From positions 744,001 to 808,000 of the forward strand of contig NZ_CP044016.1 of assembly GCF_004337365.2 (NCBI RefSeq): a stretch of 64,000 nt of DNA, in the 5' to 3' direction. The DNA comes from Rhizosphaericola mali (lineage in GTDB: Bacteria > Bacteroidota > Bacteroidia > Chitinophagales > Chitinophagaceae). The notes beneath the pieces are model-generated. The model saw only the letters and a program-made list of their open reading frames with translations, searched no databases and was not told where the DNA came from. Below are positions 36,742 through 44,745 of the stretch, in pieces; the stretch's first letter is position 1; the number at the start of each line of letters is the position of its first letter. Both the position numbers and the translations under genes were made by a program.

Positions 36742-39255
36742 ATGAACGGAGAAGATTCTAGAAGAGATTTTATCAAAAAGACAAGTCTATTAGCCGGAGG
36801 TGTCGGCTTATGGTCAACCTTACCCGCATCTATTCAAAAAGCTTTAAAAATTAACCCCAAATTAGGATCGACATTTGAAGATGCAGAACATATTGTTTTG
36901 CTTATGCAAGAAAATAGATCATTTGATCATTGTTTTGGGGCTTTGAATGGTGTGCGTGGTTTCAATGATCCTCGCGCAATTGCACTTCCGAATGGTAATC
37001 CAGTTTGGTTACAGTCAAATAAAAAAGGCGAAACATATACGCCTTTCCATTTAGATATAAAAGATACGAAAATTACGTGGATGGGTGGTTTGCCGCACTC
37101 TTGGGGGGATCAGTTGAGTGCGAGGAATAATGGAAAATATGATAATTGGTTAAATGCTAAAAGAACTGGATATAAGGGATTTGAGGGTAAACCAATGACC
37201 TTGGGTTACTATAAAAGAGAAGATATTCCATTCAACTATGCAATGGCGGATGCATTTACAGTTTGTGATCATCATTTTTGTTCAAGTTTGACAGGAACTA
37301 CCCCAAATCGTCTGTATTTTTTTAGTGGTGCATTGAGGAAAAATGCTGATCCTAATGAGCCGGCATTGGTAAGAAATGAAGAAGCCGATTATAGTTCGGA
37401 AGTTGATTGGGCTACGGTTCCAGAGATGTTGGAAGAAAATGGTATTAGTTGGAAGGTCTATCAAAATGAAATTTCTTTAGAAAATGAAATGAACTACCAA
37501 GAAGATTTTTGGTTAGGAAATTTTACAGATAATCCACTCGAATTTTTTACACAATATCATGTTCGTCGTTCGGATAAATATAAAAACATTATAGTTGCTA
37601 AAATTGATAATTTAAAAAAGGAGATTCAAAACTATGAAGATAAATTAATCGCTAATCCTGATGATAAAGACGCGAAGGTGGAATTAAATCGTCGGAAAAA
37701 TAACCTGTTAAAATACAATGAAGAATTAGATCGGACAAATGCTGATCTAGCGAAGAATTTATCTCCAGTTGAAAAGGATCTGCATGATAAAGCTTTTTAT
37801 ACCAATTCTTTTGATCCCAATTATCATAGTATAGAAACTGTAAATTATGATGATAAAGGAACAAAACGTAAAATGCAAGTCCCCAAATCTGATGTATTAG
37901 CAGGATTTCGAAAAGATGTAAAGTCTGGTAAATTGCCCTCCGTTTCTTGGTTGGTAGCTCCTCAAGCTTTTTCGGATCATCCTTCTGCGCCTTGGTTTGG
38001 CGCCTGGTATGTATCTGAGGCATTGGATATTTTGACTGAAAATCCAGAAGTTTGGAAAAAGACCATTTTTATATTGACTTATGATGAAAATGATGGTTAT
38101 TTTGACCATCTCCCCCCATTTGTTGCTCCTGATTATAAAGATGAATCTACTGGTAAAGTTTCCGAATCGATCAAACAACTATCTTCTGAATATGTAACTA
38201 TGGAAGATGAACTTAAGAAGAAAGGTATAAGTGAAAAGAATGCACATTCTGGGCCGATCGGTTTGGGATATCGCGTACCTTTTATAGTTGCTTCTCCTTG
38301 GTCTCGCGGTGGCTATGTAAATTCTCAAATATTTGATCATACTTCCGTAGTTCAATTGATTGAAGGATTCGTATCAAGAAAAGTAAAAAAGGACGTCAAA
38401 TGTCCTAATGTTACAGATTGGCGTCGTGCAATTTGCGGAGATTTACATTCTGTTTTTCGTCCATATAATGGAGCGAAAATCAAATTACCAAAATTCTTAG
38501 AACGTAATGAATATGTGCAACAAATAGATGAGGCTAAATATAAACCTGTACCAGAAGGCATACATCCATTAGTATCTACTGAAATAGAAAAAATTAAAAA
38601 GGCAAAATCTTTCCAAGAAATGCGTGAAGTTCGTACCTTTTTTCAAGAAAATGGACTACGTAATTCCAATATTTTGCCATATGAGTTGTATGGCAATTTT
38701 ATAATTGATTCGGATAAAATTGTTTTGAATTTGAGTGCAGCAACATCTCTTTTTGGGAAAAAAGCTGCTGGCGCGCCTTTTACAGTATATGCTTTTGATA
38801 ATCCCGAGAATATTCAATTGTGGAATTTTACAGTGGCTCCTGGCGATAAATTAGACTATAATTTTACTCCTGAAAATGATGGTTCCTATCATTTCAATTT
38901 ATATGGACCCAATGGGTTTTATCGCGCTTGTAAAGGGAATGGTAAACCTAATTTGCAATTTGAACTCAACTATAAAATTGATAAAAATAGTTATGGTAAA
39001 GCTGTATTGATTGCGAACAATACAAGCGAAACTAAACAAGAATTTGTAATTACAGATCCTGCTTATGGTCAAGCACCCATTACTAAAACGGTAGAGCCCA
39101 ATAATTCCATTTCAGTGACGCTCAATTTGGATAAGAGTTTTGGATGGTATGATTTAAAATTAGAATCTGATACAAATAAAGACTTTCATTGGCATTTTGC
39201 TGGAAGAATTGATAGTTTGAAAGAAAGTTTTTCAGATCCATTGCTTAATATTTGA
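36742..39255 (+). CDS. Phosphocholine-specific phospholipase C, Tat-exported
   Basis: Secreted acid-phosphatase-superfamily phospholipase of 837 residues. The N-terminus SRRDFIKKTSLLAGG is a twin-arginine signal. The catalytic core starts EHIVLLMQENRSFDHCFG (metal Glu/Asn near 55), then SLTGTTPNRLYFFSG with the nucleophile Thr region. The metal-site DENDGYFDHLPP comes near residue 448. Two C-terminal DUF756-type domains cover about 650-837. Residues about 285-345 are a charged coiled-coil insertion not in Pseudomonas PlcH/PlcN as I recall. It hydrolyses phosphatidylcholine or sphingomyelin to phosphocholine. The ethanolamine operon lies upstream and PAP2 phosphatase follows, consistent with phospholipid use. 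Confidence 0.92.
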   Translation: MNGEDSRRDFIKKTSLLAGGVGLWSTLPASIQKALKINPKLGSTFEDAEHIVLLMQENRSFDHCFGALNGVRGFNDPRAIALPNGNPVWLQSNKKGETYTPFHLDIKDTKITWMGGLPHSWGDQLSARNNGKYDNWLNAKRTGYKGFEGKPMTLGYYKREDIPFNYAMADAFTVCDHHFCSSLTGTTPNRLYFFSGALRKNADPNEPALVRNEEADYSSEVDWATVPEMLEENGISWKVYQNEISLENEMNYQEDFWLGNFTDNPLEFFTQYHVRRSDKYKNIIVAKIDNLKKEIQNYEDKLIANPDDKDAKVELNRRKNNLLKYNEELDRTNADLAKNLSPVEKDLHDKAFYTNSFDPNYHSIETVNYDDKGTKRKMQVPKSDVLAGFRKDVKSGKLPSVSWLVAPQAFSDHPSAPWFGAWYVSEALDILTENPEVWKKTIFILTYDENDGYFDHLPPFVAPDYKDESTGKVSESIKQLSSEYVTMEDELKKKGISEKNAHSGPIGLGYRVPFIVASPWSRGGYVNSQIFDHTSVVQLIEGFVSRKVKKDVKCPNVTDWRRAICGDLHSVFRPYNGAKIKLPKFLERNEYVQQIDEAKYKPVPEGIHPLVSTEIEKIKKAKSFQEMREVRTFFQENGLRNSNILPYELYGNFIIDSDKIVLNLSAATSLFGKKAAGAPFTVYAFDNPENIQLWNFTVAPGDKLDYNFTPENDGSYHFNLYGPNGFYRACKGNGKPNLQFELNYKIDKNSYGKAVLIANNTSETKQEFVITDPAYGQAPITKTVEPNNSISVTLNLDKSFGWYDLKLESDTNKDFHWHFAGRIDSLKESFSDPLLNI

Positions 39256-39261
39256 TTTAAA

Positions 39262-39295
39262 TAGAAATTCTGAACCTAAAAATTCAGAATTTCTA
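39262..39295 (+). terminator. Rho-independent terminator after the phospholipase gene
   Basis: Perfect 13-bp stem (39262-39274 with 39283-39295), 8-base loop, core AGAAATTCTGAA. The 3' flank is only weakly T-rich. Confidence 0.7.
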
Positions 39296-39361
39296 CAATT
39301 TTCAGAAAGACCTTTATGTTGGATATTTCTAACAGGAAAACATAAAAGGTAGGTATTGGAA

Positions 39362-40135
39362 ATGATAAGGTCGATAGGTAAGTATAGTTTATTGATTTGT
39401 ACATTAGTTTTTATTTCATTCAATTCATTTAGCCAAGATTCAATTGTGATGAATTTACATCTGCGCCAAGATAGTGCGATGTACAGATTTACACCCAAAA
39501 AATTAATAATTCCGGGGATTTTTATTGCTTATGGCGTGGCAAGTATGCATGTAAAACCGCTCGAGCGACTTAATCAATCTACACATAATGAAGTGGTTGA
39601 AGATCATCCAAGTAAAAATAATTTAGATGACTACACTAGGTATTTACCCGCTGCAATGGTTTATGGATTGAATGCTTTTGGGGTGAATGGCAAACATAAT
39701 TTCAAAGAGAGAACTATCCTATTTGCTACCTCGCAAATAATTCTTGGTGCTACGACTTTATCTGCCAAGCATTTTGCGCATGAAGAAAGACCTGATCAAT
39801 CTAATGATTATTCCTTTCCTTCTGGACACGCGGCGATGGCATTTGCAAATGCACAATTCTTATTTAGAGAATATCACGATTCTAATTTTTGGTTGAGTTT
39901 GGCAGGTTATCCCATTGCTATTTTTACAGGTACGTATCGTATTATCAATGATAAACACTGGGTGGGAGATGTGGTTGCTGGTGCAGGATTTGGAATACTA
40001 TCTACCGAAGCGGCTTATTGGTTATATCCAACGATTAGTAAATGGTTTGCCAAAAAAGATAAGCAAGCAAGTGCCATGATTTTACCTTATTACCAAAATA
40101 ATACGATCGGGCTGAGTTTGGTTAAATTGTTATAA
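39362..40135 (+). CDS. Membrane-associated PAP2-family phosphatase
   Basis: Phosphatidic acid phosphatase type 2 protein, about 257 residues from the ATG at 39362; an in-frame TTG at 39356 is less likely. The signal-like N-terminus ends NSFSQ, so the catalytic face is periplasmic. All three PAP2 motifs are present: KHFAHEERP, FPSGHAAM, and YRIINDKHWVGD. It could remove phosphate from phosphocholine diacylglycerol products or undecaprenyl-PP; the position next to the phospholipase suggests lipid-derived substrates. The duplicated oxidoreductase fragment begins 46 bases after its stop. Confidence 0.9.
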   Translation: MIRSIGKYSLLICTLVFISFNSFSQDSIVMNLHLRQDSAMYRFTPKKLIIPGIFIAYGVASMHVKPLERLNQSTHNEVVEDHPSKNNLDDYTRYLPAAMVYGLNAFGVNGKHNFKERTILFATSQIILGATTLSAKHFAHEERPDQSNDYSFPSGHAAMAFANAQFLFREYHDSNFWLSLAGYPIAIFTGTYRIINDKHWVGDVVAGAGFGILSTEAAYWLYPTISKWFAKKDKQASAMILPYYQNNTIGLSLVKLL

Positions 40136-40165
40136 AATCATCCATTTATTTTCCCTAAATATTTG

Positions 40166-40363
40166 AATTAACTTGCGACCATGAATGTTGATTTTATAGT
40201 CGTTGGTCAGGGTGTATGTGGGACATTTCTTTCCTATTATTTATTGGAAAAAGGATTTTCCGTAATTGTCGTAGATCAATTTAGGGAAAATACCGCTTCG
40301 CAAATAGCGAGTGGCGTGATCAACCCGGTTACAGGACGACGTATTGTCAAGACTTGGATGATT
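40166..40363 (+). repeat. Left copy of a 198-bp direct repeat (5' end of FAD oxidoreductase gene)
   Basis: Aligns without gaps to 44548-44745. It begins AATTAACTTGCGACC just ahead of the ATG and ends GGATGATT. I count 11 base differences, all in third codon positions and all synonymous. Outside these limits the two flanks are unrelated. Confidence 0.95.
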
Positions 40364-40399
40364 CGAGTATTGAAGATGTTGAGAAAAAACCATACTTAA
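40181..40399 (+). pseudogene. Truncated 5' fragment of the FAD-dependent oxidoreductase gene
   Basis: The first 61 codons match the intact gene at 44563 residue for residue, from MNVDFIVVGQGVCGTFL to TGRRIVKTWMI. The frame then enters unrelated sequence and stops after 11 more codons. The fragment keeps the GxGxxG dinucleotide-binding motif but none of the catalytic domain, so it cannot be a working enzyme. The bases just upstream of the ATG are also shared, so it may still be transcribed and translated. It marks the left end of the inserted cassette. Confidence 0.92.
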
Positions 40400-40423
40400 A
40401 GAATGATTTTTTAAATGGTTAAA

Positions 40424-40450
40424 ATATTGTTAATATTGTTAATATTGTTA
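40424..40450 (+). repeat. Short tandem repeat, three 9-bp units
   Basis: Three exact copies of ATATTGTTA followed by ATAT. It lies between the truncated fragment and the peptide gene, 38 bases before the latter's ATG. Such slippage-prone repeats near a promoter can vary expression; here this is only a possibility. Confidence 0.8.
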
Positions 40451-40488
40451 ATATCTTTAATTTAATCAAAAATTTAAACTGTTTAAAC

Positions 40489-40710
40489 ATGAAAAAGTAT
40501 CTTTTACCGATTTTAGTTTTAAGTGGAGTCATTTCAGCGTTCGGTTCTGTCTATGCTATAAAAGCCCATAGTTGCCCTTCTCCTTGTGAAAAAAGAGAGA
40601 ATAACGTGTGTTGCATGGGAGTAGAAGTAAGTGATAATGGTGATGCTGTCGGTTGGAGCATCAAAGGTGTAGTACGTGTATCCACACCTAGTAGTAATTT
40701 AGCTGATTGA
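40489..40710 (+). CDS. Small exported cysteine-rich peptide
   Basis: 73-residue precursor with a clear signal peptide (MKKYLLPILVLSGVISAFGS, cleavage near VYA). The mature part has four cysteines spaced C-x3-C-x7-C-C (HSCPSPCEKRENNVCC) and then a cysteine-free Gly/Val/Ser tail. It resembles in layout the short signal-bearing peptides of Bacteroidota such as NVEALA or DUF6520-type, but I see no NVEALA motif and cannot assign a family. A hairpin terminator at 40730-40762 separates it from the genes behind, so it probably makes an abundant short transcript with read-through. The MauE-like protein nearby could oxidise its cysteines (inference). Confidence 0.75.
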   Translation: MKKYLLPILVLSGVISAFGSVYAIKAHSCPSPCEKRENNVCCMGVEVSDNGDAVGWSIKGVVRVSTPSSNLAD

Positions 40711-40729
40711 GAATTAATAATTTAGTATT

Positions 40730-40762
40730 CTCCACTTGCTGAAAATTATTCAGTAGGTGGAG
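40730..40762 (+). terminator. Hairpin terminator/attenuator after the peptide gene
   Basis: 14-bp stem, 40730-40743 with 40749-40762, two of the pairs being G-U, loop AATTA, then TTTTATATTTT. It lies inside the cassette between the peptide gene and the next gene, 17 bases before the latter's ATG. Confidence 0.82.
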
Positions 40763-40779
40763 TTTTATATTTTGATTAT

Positions 40780-41775
40780 ATGAATCTAAAATTTACTGTT
40801 TTAATTATAATAGCATTTGTATTTTTTTTGATATTTAAAGTTTATCAGCTTAAAAGAGATGTTGGAAATGAATTAAAGAGCTTTGATAGGATTATTCTGG
40901 ATTCTATTGATATAGATAAAAATGCATGGAATACATTGCCAATAAATAATGTTGGAAATCAAAATGGACCAGTTGCATATTATATACATTCTGGATATTC
41001 AAGCACCAAAGAGTCTAATTTTTCGTTTTTTCCTGTTGGAAATTCGTTTGATTTGTTATCGACATTAAAGACAGAACATTATACTAATTATGTTTATCAA
41101 AATTTACAACAATGGATTGTACAGAATAATGAATTAAAACATGAAAAAAAGAATATCAAACTTCCAATATATACTCTCAATGCAACTGTTGCGGACGATA
41201 ATTTGCTGGTTGTAAAATATTTTGATTTTTCACTACAGAAAAATATAGTTGCATTAGAAGATAGGAGTGGTCACTTGTTAAAAAAATATAATGGTGTCTT
41301 TGGAAATATCCAAGATGGTGGTTTAAGTACCGACTGCTCTATTTTAAGTAATGATTCCTTGCTTTTTTGTATTTCTAAGTATACTAATAATGTGAAATGT
41401 ATCAATCGTTCTAACGGAAATATTTCCAATTTTAAAAGTATAGAAAAGCATGAAAAATACCCAGATGTAATAAATTCGCGTAATGGCAAAACATATTCTT
41501 TTAGGCGGAATCCATTTTTGATACATCCTATGTCTAGACTACTAGGTAACAAGGTATTTATATTGAGCACATTCAAAAATAATTGGAAAAAGCAGTACTC
41601 TAAAAAAGCGATGTTATTCATAGATGTGTATTCTATTGAGTTGAAATATCTTTACTCATATGAATTAAAAAATATATCAGATATTGAAATAACTGATTTT
41701 TGTGTTTTTGATGGGAATTTTGCTTTGACAAGTGGTAACAAGTTCTTGCTGGCTACTTGTAAAATGGCAAATTAA
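40780..41775 (+). CDS. Hypothetical membrane-anchored protein, possible beta-propeller
   Basis: 331 residues, not recognised. An N-terminal hydrophobic helix (about residues 4-20, FTVLIIIAFVFFLIF) acts as a signal anchor. The rest is mainly beta, with repeated short strand patterns (NLLVVKYFDF, DSLLFCISKYTNN, NKVFILSTFKNN). This would fit the six-bladed, TolB-like propellers often found in Bacteroidota peptide loci, but no family motif is clear. It starts 17 bases after the hairpin at 40762, and the MauE/DoxX-like gene follows 18 bases after its stop. The product probably faces the periplasm. Confidence 0.6.
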   Translation: MNLKFTVLIIIAFVFFLIFKVYQLKRDVGNELKSFDRIILDSIDIDKNAWNTLPINNVGNQNGPVAYYIHSGYSSTKESNFSFFPVGNSFDLLSTLKTEHYTNYVYQNLQQWIVQNNELKHEKKNIKLPIYTLNATVADDNLLVVKYFDFSLQKNIVALEDRSGHLLKKYNGVFGNIQDGGLSTDCSILSNDSLLFCISKYTNNVKCINRSNGNISNFKSIEKHEKYPDVINSRNGKTYSFRRNPFLIHPMSRLLGNKVFILSTFKNNWKKQYSKKAMLFIDVYSIELKYLYSYELKNISDIEITDFCVFDGNFALTSGNKFLLATCKMAN

Positions 41776-41793
41776 TTACAGTATTGATTGTTT

Positions 41794-42246
41794 ATGAAAA
41801 AAATATTGTTTATGAGTAATTCGAAATCTTTAATGTTTTATTATTTCGAAAAAATAACTATTTATTTAATTATTTTTTTGTTTGTCGGTACGGGCGTGAG
41901 TAAAGTATTAAATTTTAACACATTTATAGATACACTTAATAAATCGCCATTCATACCTGATCATTTTATTACAGGGGTCGGCGTGGCTGTTCCTGTAATT
42001 GAATTTAGTCTAGTCATATTATTAATAATAAATAAGACAACTTATTTAGGTGTTAGTCTATCATTTTTACTAATGTCACTTTTTACTTGTTATACCTTTT
42101 TCTTATTTAATTATAGTCCTTATTTACCATGTTCATGTGGAGGGATTATAAATAGCTTATCATGGAAACAACATATATGGATTAATTTATTAATCAGTTT
42201 AATGTTGTTGATTTTATGTCTAAAAATGCCAAAAAAGAGTATATGA
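41794..42246 (+). CDS. MauE/DoxX-family redox-associated membrane protein
   Basis: About 150 residues with four membrane helices. I use the ATG at 41794; an in-frame TTG lies 6 bases upstream. The second half contains PCSCGGIINSLSWKQHIWIN. The CSCGG motif before a tryptophan and a helix is characteristic of MauE-like proteins in Bacteroidota. MauE helps form disulfides in the methylamine dehydrogenase small subunit, and DoxX/VKOR relatives act in thiol redox. The gene overlaps the start of the outer-membrane gene (ATGA), so the two are coupled. It is the best candidate for oxidising the cysteine-rich peptide of the same cassette. Confidence 0.8.
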   Translation: MKKILFMSNSKSLMFYYFEKITIYLIIFLFVGTGVSKVLNFNTFIDTLNKSPFIPDHFITGVGVAVPVIEFSLVILLIINKTTYLGVSLSFLLMSLFTCYTFFLFNYSPYLPCSCGGIINSLSWKQHIWINLLISLMLLILCLKMPKKSI

Positions 42247-44540
42247 AATTCTTTTGTTGTTTCATTATTTTTCTTTTTTTAAAAACCATAGTTCATTCCC
42301 AGATATTGATAGAGCGAACCATAATCGTCAAAGACAGTAGTACTGGTGAATACCTACAATATCCAAAGATGCGTTATGCATTAAATGATCAGAATGGAAA
42401 ATTCGTCGAGATTATTGGCAATGAAAAAGGTTTAATAGATTTATCTCTTTTGCCTAATGCATCTACAATATACTATAGTATTTATAGTGATGCATATGAT
42501 ACAAGTAAGGGTATTGGTATTGTAAAAGCTTTGTATGGTAAACAAATAAATCTGTCTTCTCAATTAGAAAAACGACTTCAAAATGTGACAGTAGTCGGGC
42601 ATCGCAAAGCGATTACGTTGGCTCCTAACGAAATTAAGATTAACTGGAACAAATATATGAAGGATGGGGCTAGTCCTTTATCTAAAACGATTGAAAGACT
42701 TCCTTTTGTCGTTAATAATAGCCTTAGCCCAAATAATCTTTTGCTCGAAACGGTTGGAAAGAAAAAAGTAAAGGTTTTTCTTGATGGTCGTGAATTGTCT
42801 GATGCAGAGGTTTTGTCACTTCCTTCGATGTCTATCGCTAAGGCATCTTTAGTAACCTTTCCTAGTGCCGGCGAGACCGATGGCAATTCTGCTATATTAT
42901 ACCTTACAACGCTCAATTACGCTTATTCCTATCACTTCCAAGAAATTACTGGAGGGTATGACGTTGGCGTTTCTGGTCCATCACTGACCTATCGGAATAC
43001 AAAGAAAAATGGTGCATGGAGCAGTAATATTTTTCTGAATGCATATCATTATGATTTTCCGAACATGTACACCGCACGCTCTTACGATAATATTGTTTTT
43101 CAAAAGGATACAACCAAATCGAAATCTACCACGGTCATTTTCTCTGCTAGTACCACAAAGGTGGGACGAAAAGGAAGTTTGTTAACATTTGGATTAACAT
43201 CTAACATTTTGTTGTCCAATAGTGACGTACATTCTTTTAGTCTTGATGATGGTTCGCTGTATACTAATACAAAATTTAGATATTTCAATGTATCCGCCTT
43301 TATGAATTATCAATGGACTACGATCAATGGTAACAAGTTTCGACTATCGACATTGGTAGATGTTAATCCTAACAACCACAATTCTTTAAAGAGTGAAAGT
43401 ATAGTGACTGATTTATTGTCTAGTAATAGACAAACAAACTATAGTGAAAATATTTCATTAAAATATACAACCAAAAGTAAAAATTTGGGCGATTGGAAAT
43501 GGTCTCAGAGTTTTAACAGTGGTCTCAGATTTAAACAGAATTCTATTCAAAGATCCATTGGAGAAGAAAATACTGCTAGTAAAAATATACTTAATGAGTC
43601 GAGTTTTTTCACAGGATATAGTGCGGCCATTACTAATGAAAAATATTCTTTAGAATTCAGTATAGTGGGGAATCTTTCTACAATAAATGGATACAGCGTT
43701 CCTAATTATCAACATGGTTATGTATATCCAAAATTAACTGCTGGCTATACAATTGATGATAATAATTCATTGACATTGTCATTCTCAAACCCGACATACC
43801 GGCCAAACTTGTCCTCTTTAGCTAGCGATAGTAATTATAATAGTAACTGGTTGATTGTCCGAGGTGATGATCAGCTAAAAACAGAGAAGGAATATACGGC
43901 CGATTTTTTGTTGACTTCGACTTTAGAAAAGAATTTATCCTTAGAAGCATCTTATACAGGGTCGTATTTTCAAAATGGTATTGTTACTTTGTTTAGTAAG
44001 GATGCTCCATCTGGTTATACTTTTTATACCTCATGGCTCAATTGTGAATATTTGCTACACTCACTTTCTTTCAATTTGAATTATGAGTTGTCTAACTTTT
44101 TTTCTATACGTTCAAATACCAAAGTTAGTTATATTGCTTTTCGTGATCAGAGTTTATTGCCAAATTTTAAAAAAGGTTTTTTCTTTGAAGGAGATGTTCG
44201 GGCAAATTATACCATTGGTAAGGTAGGTGACCTTTCTCTTTTGGCAAATTGGAATCCTTTGAACCGTAGTTATTTTGTTCAAAAAAGAGAAAAAGTATAT
44301 TTGGACTTTTCCTATACTAAATCAATAAGCAAAGCAGTTAGTATTTATTTTGCTGTATATGATCTATTAGGCAACAAAGGTAATAGAGCAACCGATTATC
44401 AAAATGGATTATACATCCATCAGACACAAAATAATAGAACTCTCAGTATTTCTTTTACCTGGAAATTAGGGCAAATGTTTGGTGTTAGAAATGCTGGTTC
44501 TGGAGGCTCAGAGGTAATTCCTTCCGATACAAAAAAATAA
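42243..44540 (+). CDS. TonB-receptor-like outer-membrane beta-barrel protein
   Basis: 765 residues from the ATG at 42243, which overlaps the MauE-like stop as ATGA; the open frame upstream is inside that gene. The signal peptide ends about residue 20 (TIVHSQ). Residues about 25-115 look like a carboxypeptidase-regulatory/Ig domain. About 120-230 is a degenerate plug (VTVVGHRKAITL, VKVFLDGREL). The rest is a long barrel with repeated aromatic strands (LTLSFSNPTYRPN, LSISFTWKLG). This fits the outer membrane beta-barrel family (OMP_b-brl_3), related to TonB receptors. A TonB box is not evident. It may import or export the cassette's peptide or a ligand; which is unknown. Confidence 0.8.
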   Translation: MKFFCCFIIFLFLKTIVHSQILIERTIIVKDSSTGEYLQYPKMRYALNDQNGKFVEIIGNEKGLIDLSLLPNASTIYYSIYSDAYDTSKGIGIVKALYGKQINLSSQLEKRLQNVTVVGHRKAITLAPNEIKINWNKYMKDGASPLSKTIERLPFVVNNSLSPNNLLLETVGKKKVKVFLDGRELSDAEVLSLPSMSIAKASLVTFPSAGETDGNSAILYLTTLNYAYSYHFQEITGGYDVGVSGPSLTYRNTKKNGAWSSNIFLNAYHYDFPNMYTARSYDNIVFQKDTTKSKSTTVIFSASTTKVGRKGSLLTFGLTSNILLSNSDVHSFSLDDGSLYTNTKFRYFNVSAFMNYQWTTINGNKFRLSTLVDVNPNNHNSLKSESIVTDLLSSNRQTNYSENISLKYTTKSKNLGDWKWSQSFNSGLRFKQNSIQRSIGEENTASKNILNESSFFTGYSAAITNEKYSLEFSIVGNLSTINGYSVPNYQHGYVYPKLTAGYTIDDNNSLTLSFSNPTYRPNLSSLASDSNYNSNWLIVRGDDQLKTEKEYTADFLLTSTLEKNLSLEASYTGSYFQNGIVTLFSKDAPSGYTFYTSWLNCEYLLHSLSFNLNYELSNFFSIRSNTKVSYIAFRDQSLLPNFKKGFFFEGDVRANYTIGKVGDLSLLANWNPLNRSYFVQKREKVYLDFSYTKSISKAVSIYFAVYDLLGNKGNRATDYQNGLYIHQTQNNRTLSISFTWKLGQMFGVRNAGSGGSEVIPSDTKK

Positions 44541-44547
44541 ATAATTC

Positions 44548-44745
44548 AATTAACTTGCGACCATGAATGTTGATTTTATAGTCGTCGGTCAGGGTGTATG
44601 TGGGACATTTCTTTCCTATTATTTATTGGAAAAAGGATTCTCTGTAATTGTAGTAGATCAATTTAGGGAAAATACTGCTTCGCAAATAGCCAGTGGCGTG
44701 ATCAATCCGGTTACTGGTCGTCGTATTGTCAAAACTTGGATGATT
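44548..44745 (+). repeat. Right copy of the 198-bp direct repeat
   Basis: Partner of 40166-40363; it lies at the 5' end of the intact oxidoreductase gene and includes 15 bases before its ATG. The 11 silent differences are spread evenly, for example GTT/GTC, ACC/ACT and AAG/AAA codon pairs. Confidence 0.95.

Larger units (their letters stand above)
40364..44547. mobile_element. Inserted four-gene cassette bounded by duplicated gene 5' ends
   Basis: About 4.2 kb between the two copies of the oxidoreductase 5' segment, holding a small Cys-rich exported peptide, a membrane-anchored unknown, a MauE/DoxX-type protein and a TonB-receptor-like barrel, all on the + strand. No integrase, transposase, terminal inverted repeat or target-site duplication is visible. 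Acquisition by homologous recombination at the shared gene is the simplest reading. The boundaries are where the two repeat copies stop matching. Confidence 0.6.

Noticed and set aside
37652..38023. 123-residue minus-strand ORF
   Set aside because: Antisense to the coiled-coil insertion of the phospholipase; the open frame results from the Lys/Asn/Asp-rich coding strand.
40181..40399. 72-residue ORF as a functional small flavoprotein
   Set aside because: It is an exact N-terminal fragment of the 349-residue enzyme encoded at 44563 followed by unrelated codons; it lacks the catalytic domain.
40424..40450. Short tandem repeats as a CRISPR remnant
   Set aside because: Units are 9 bp and contiguous, with no spacers and no cas gene in the window.
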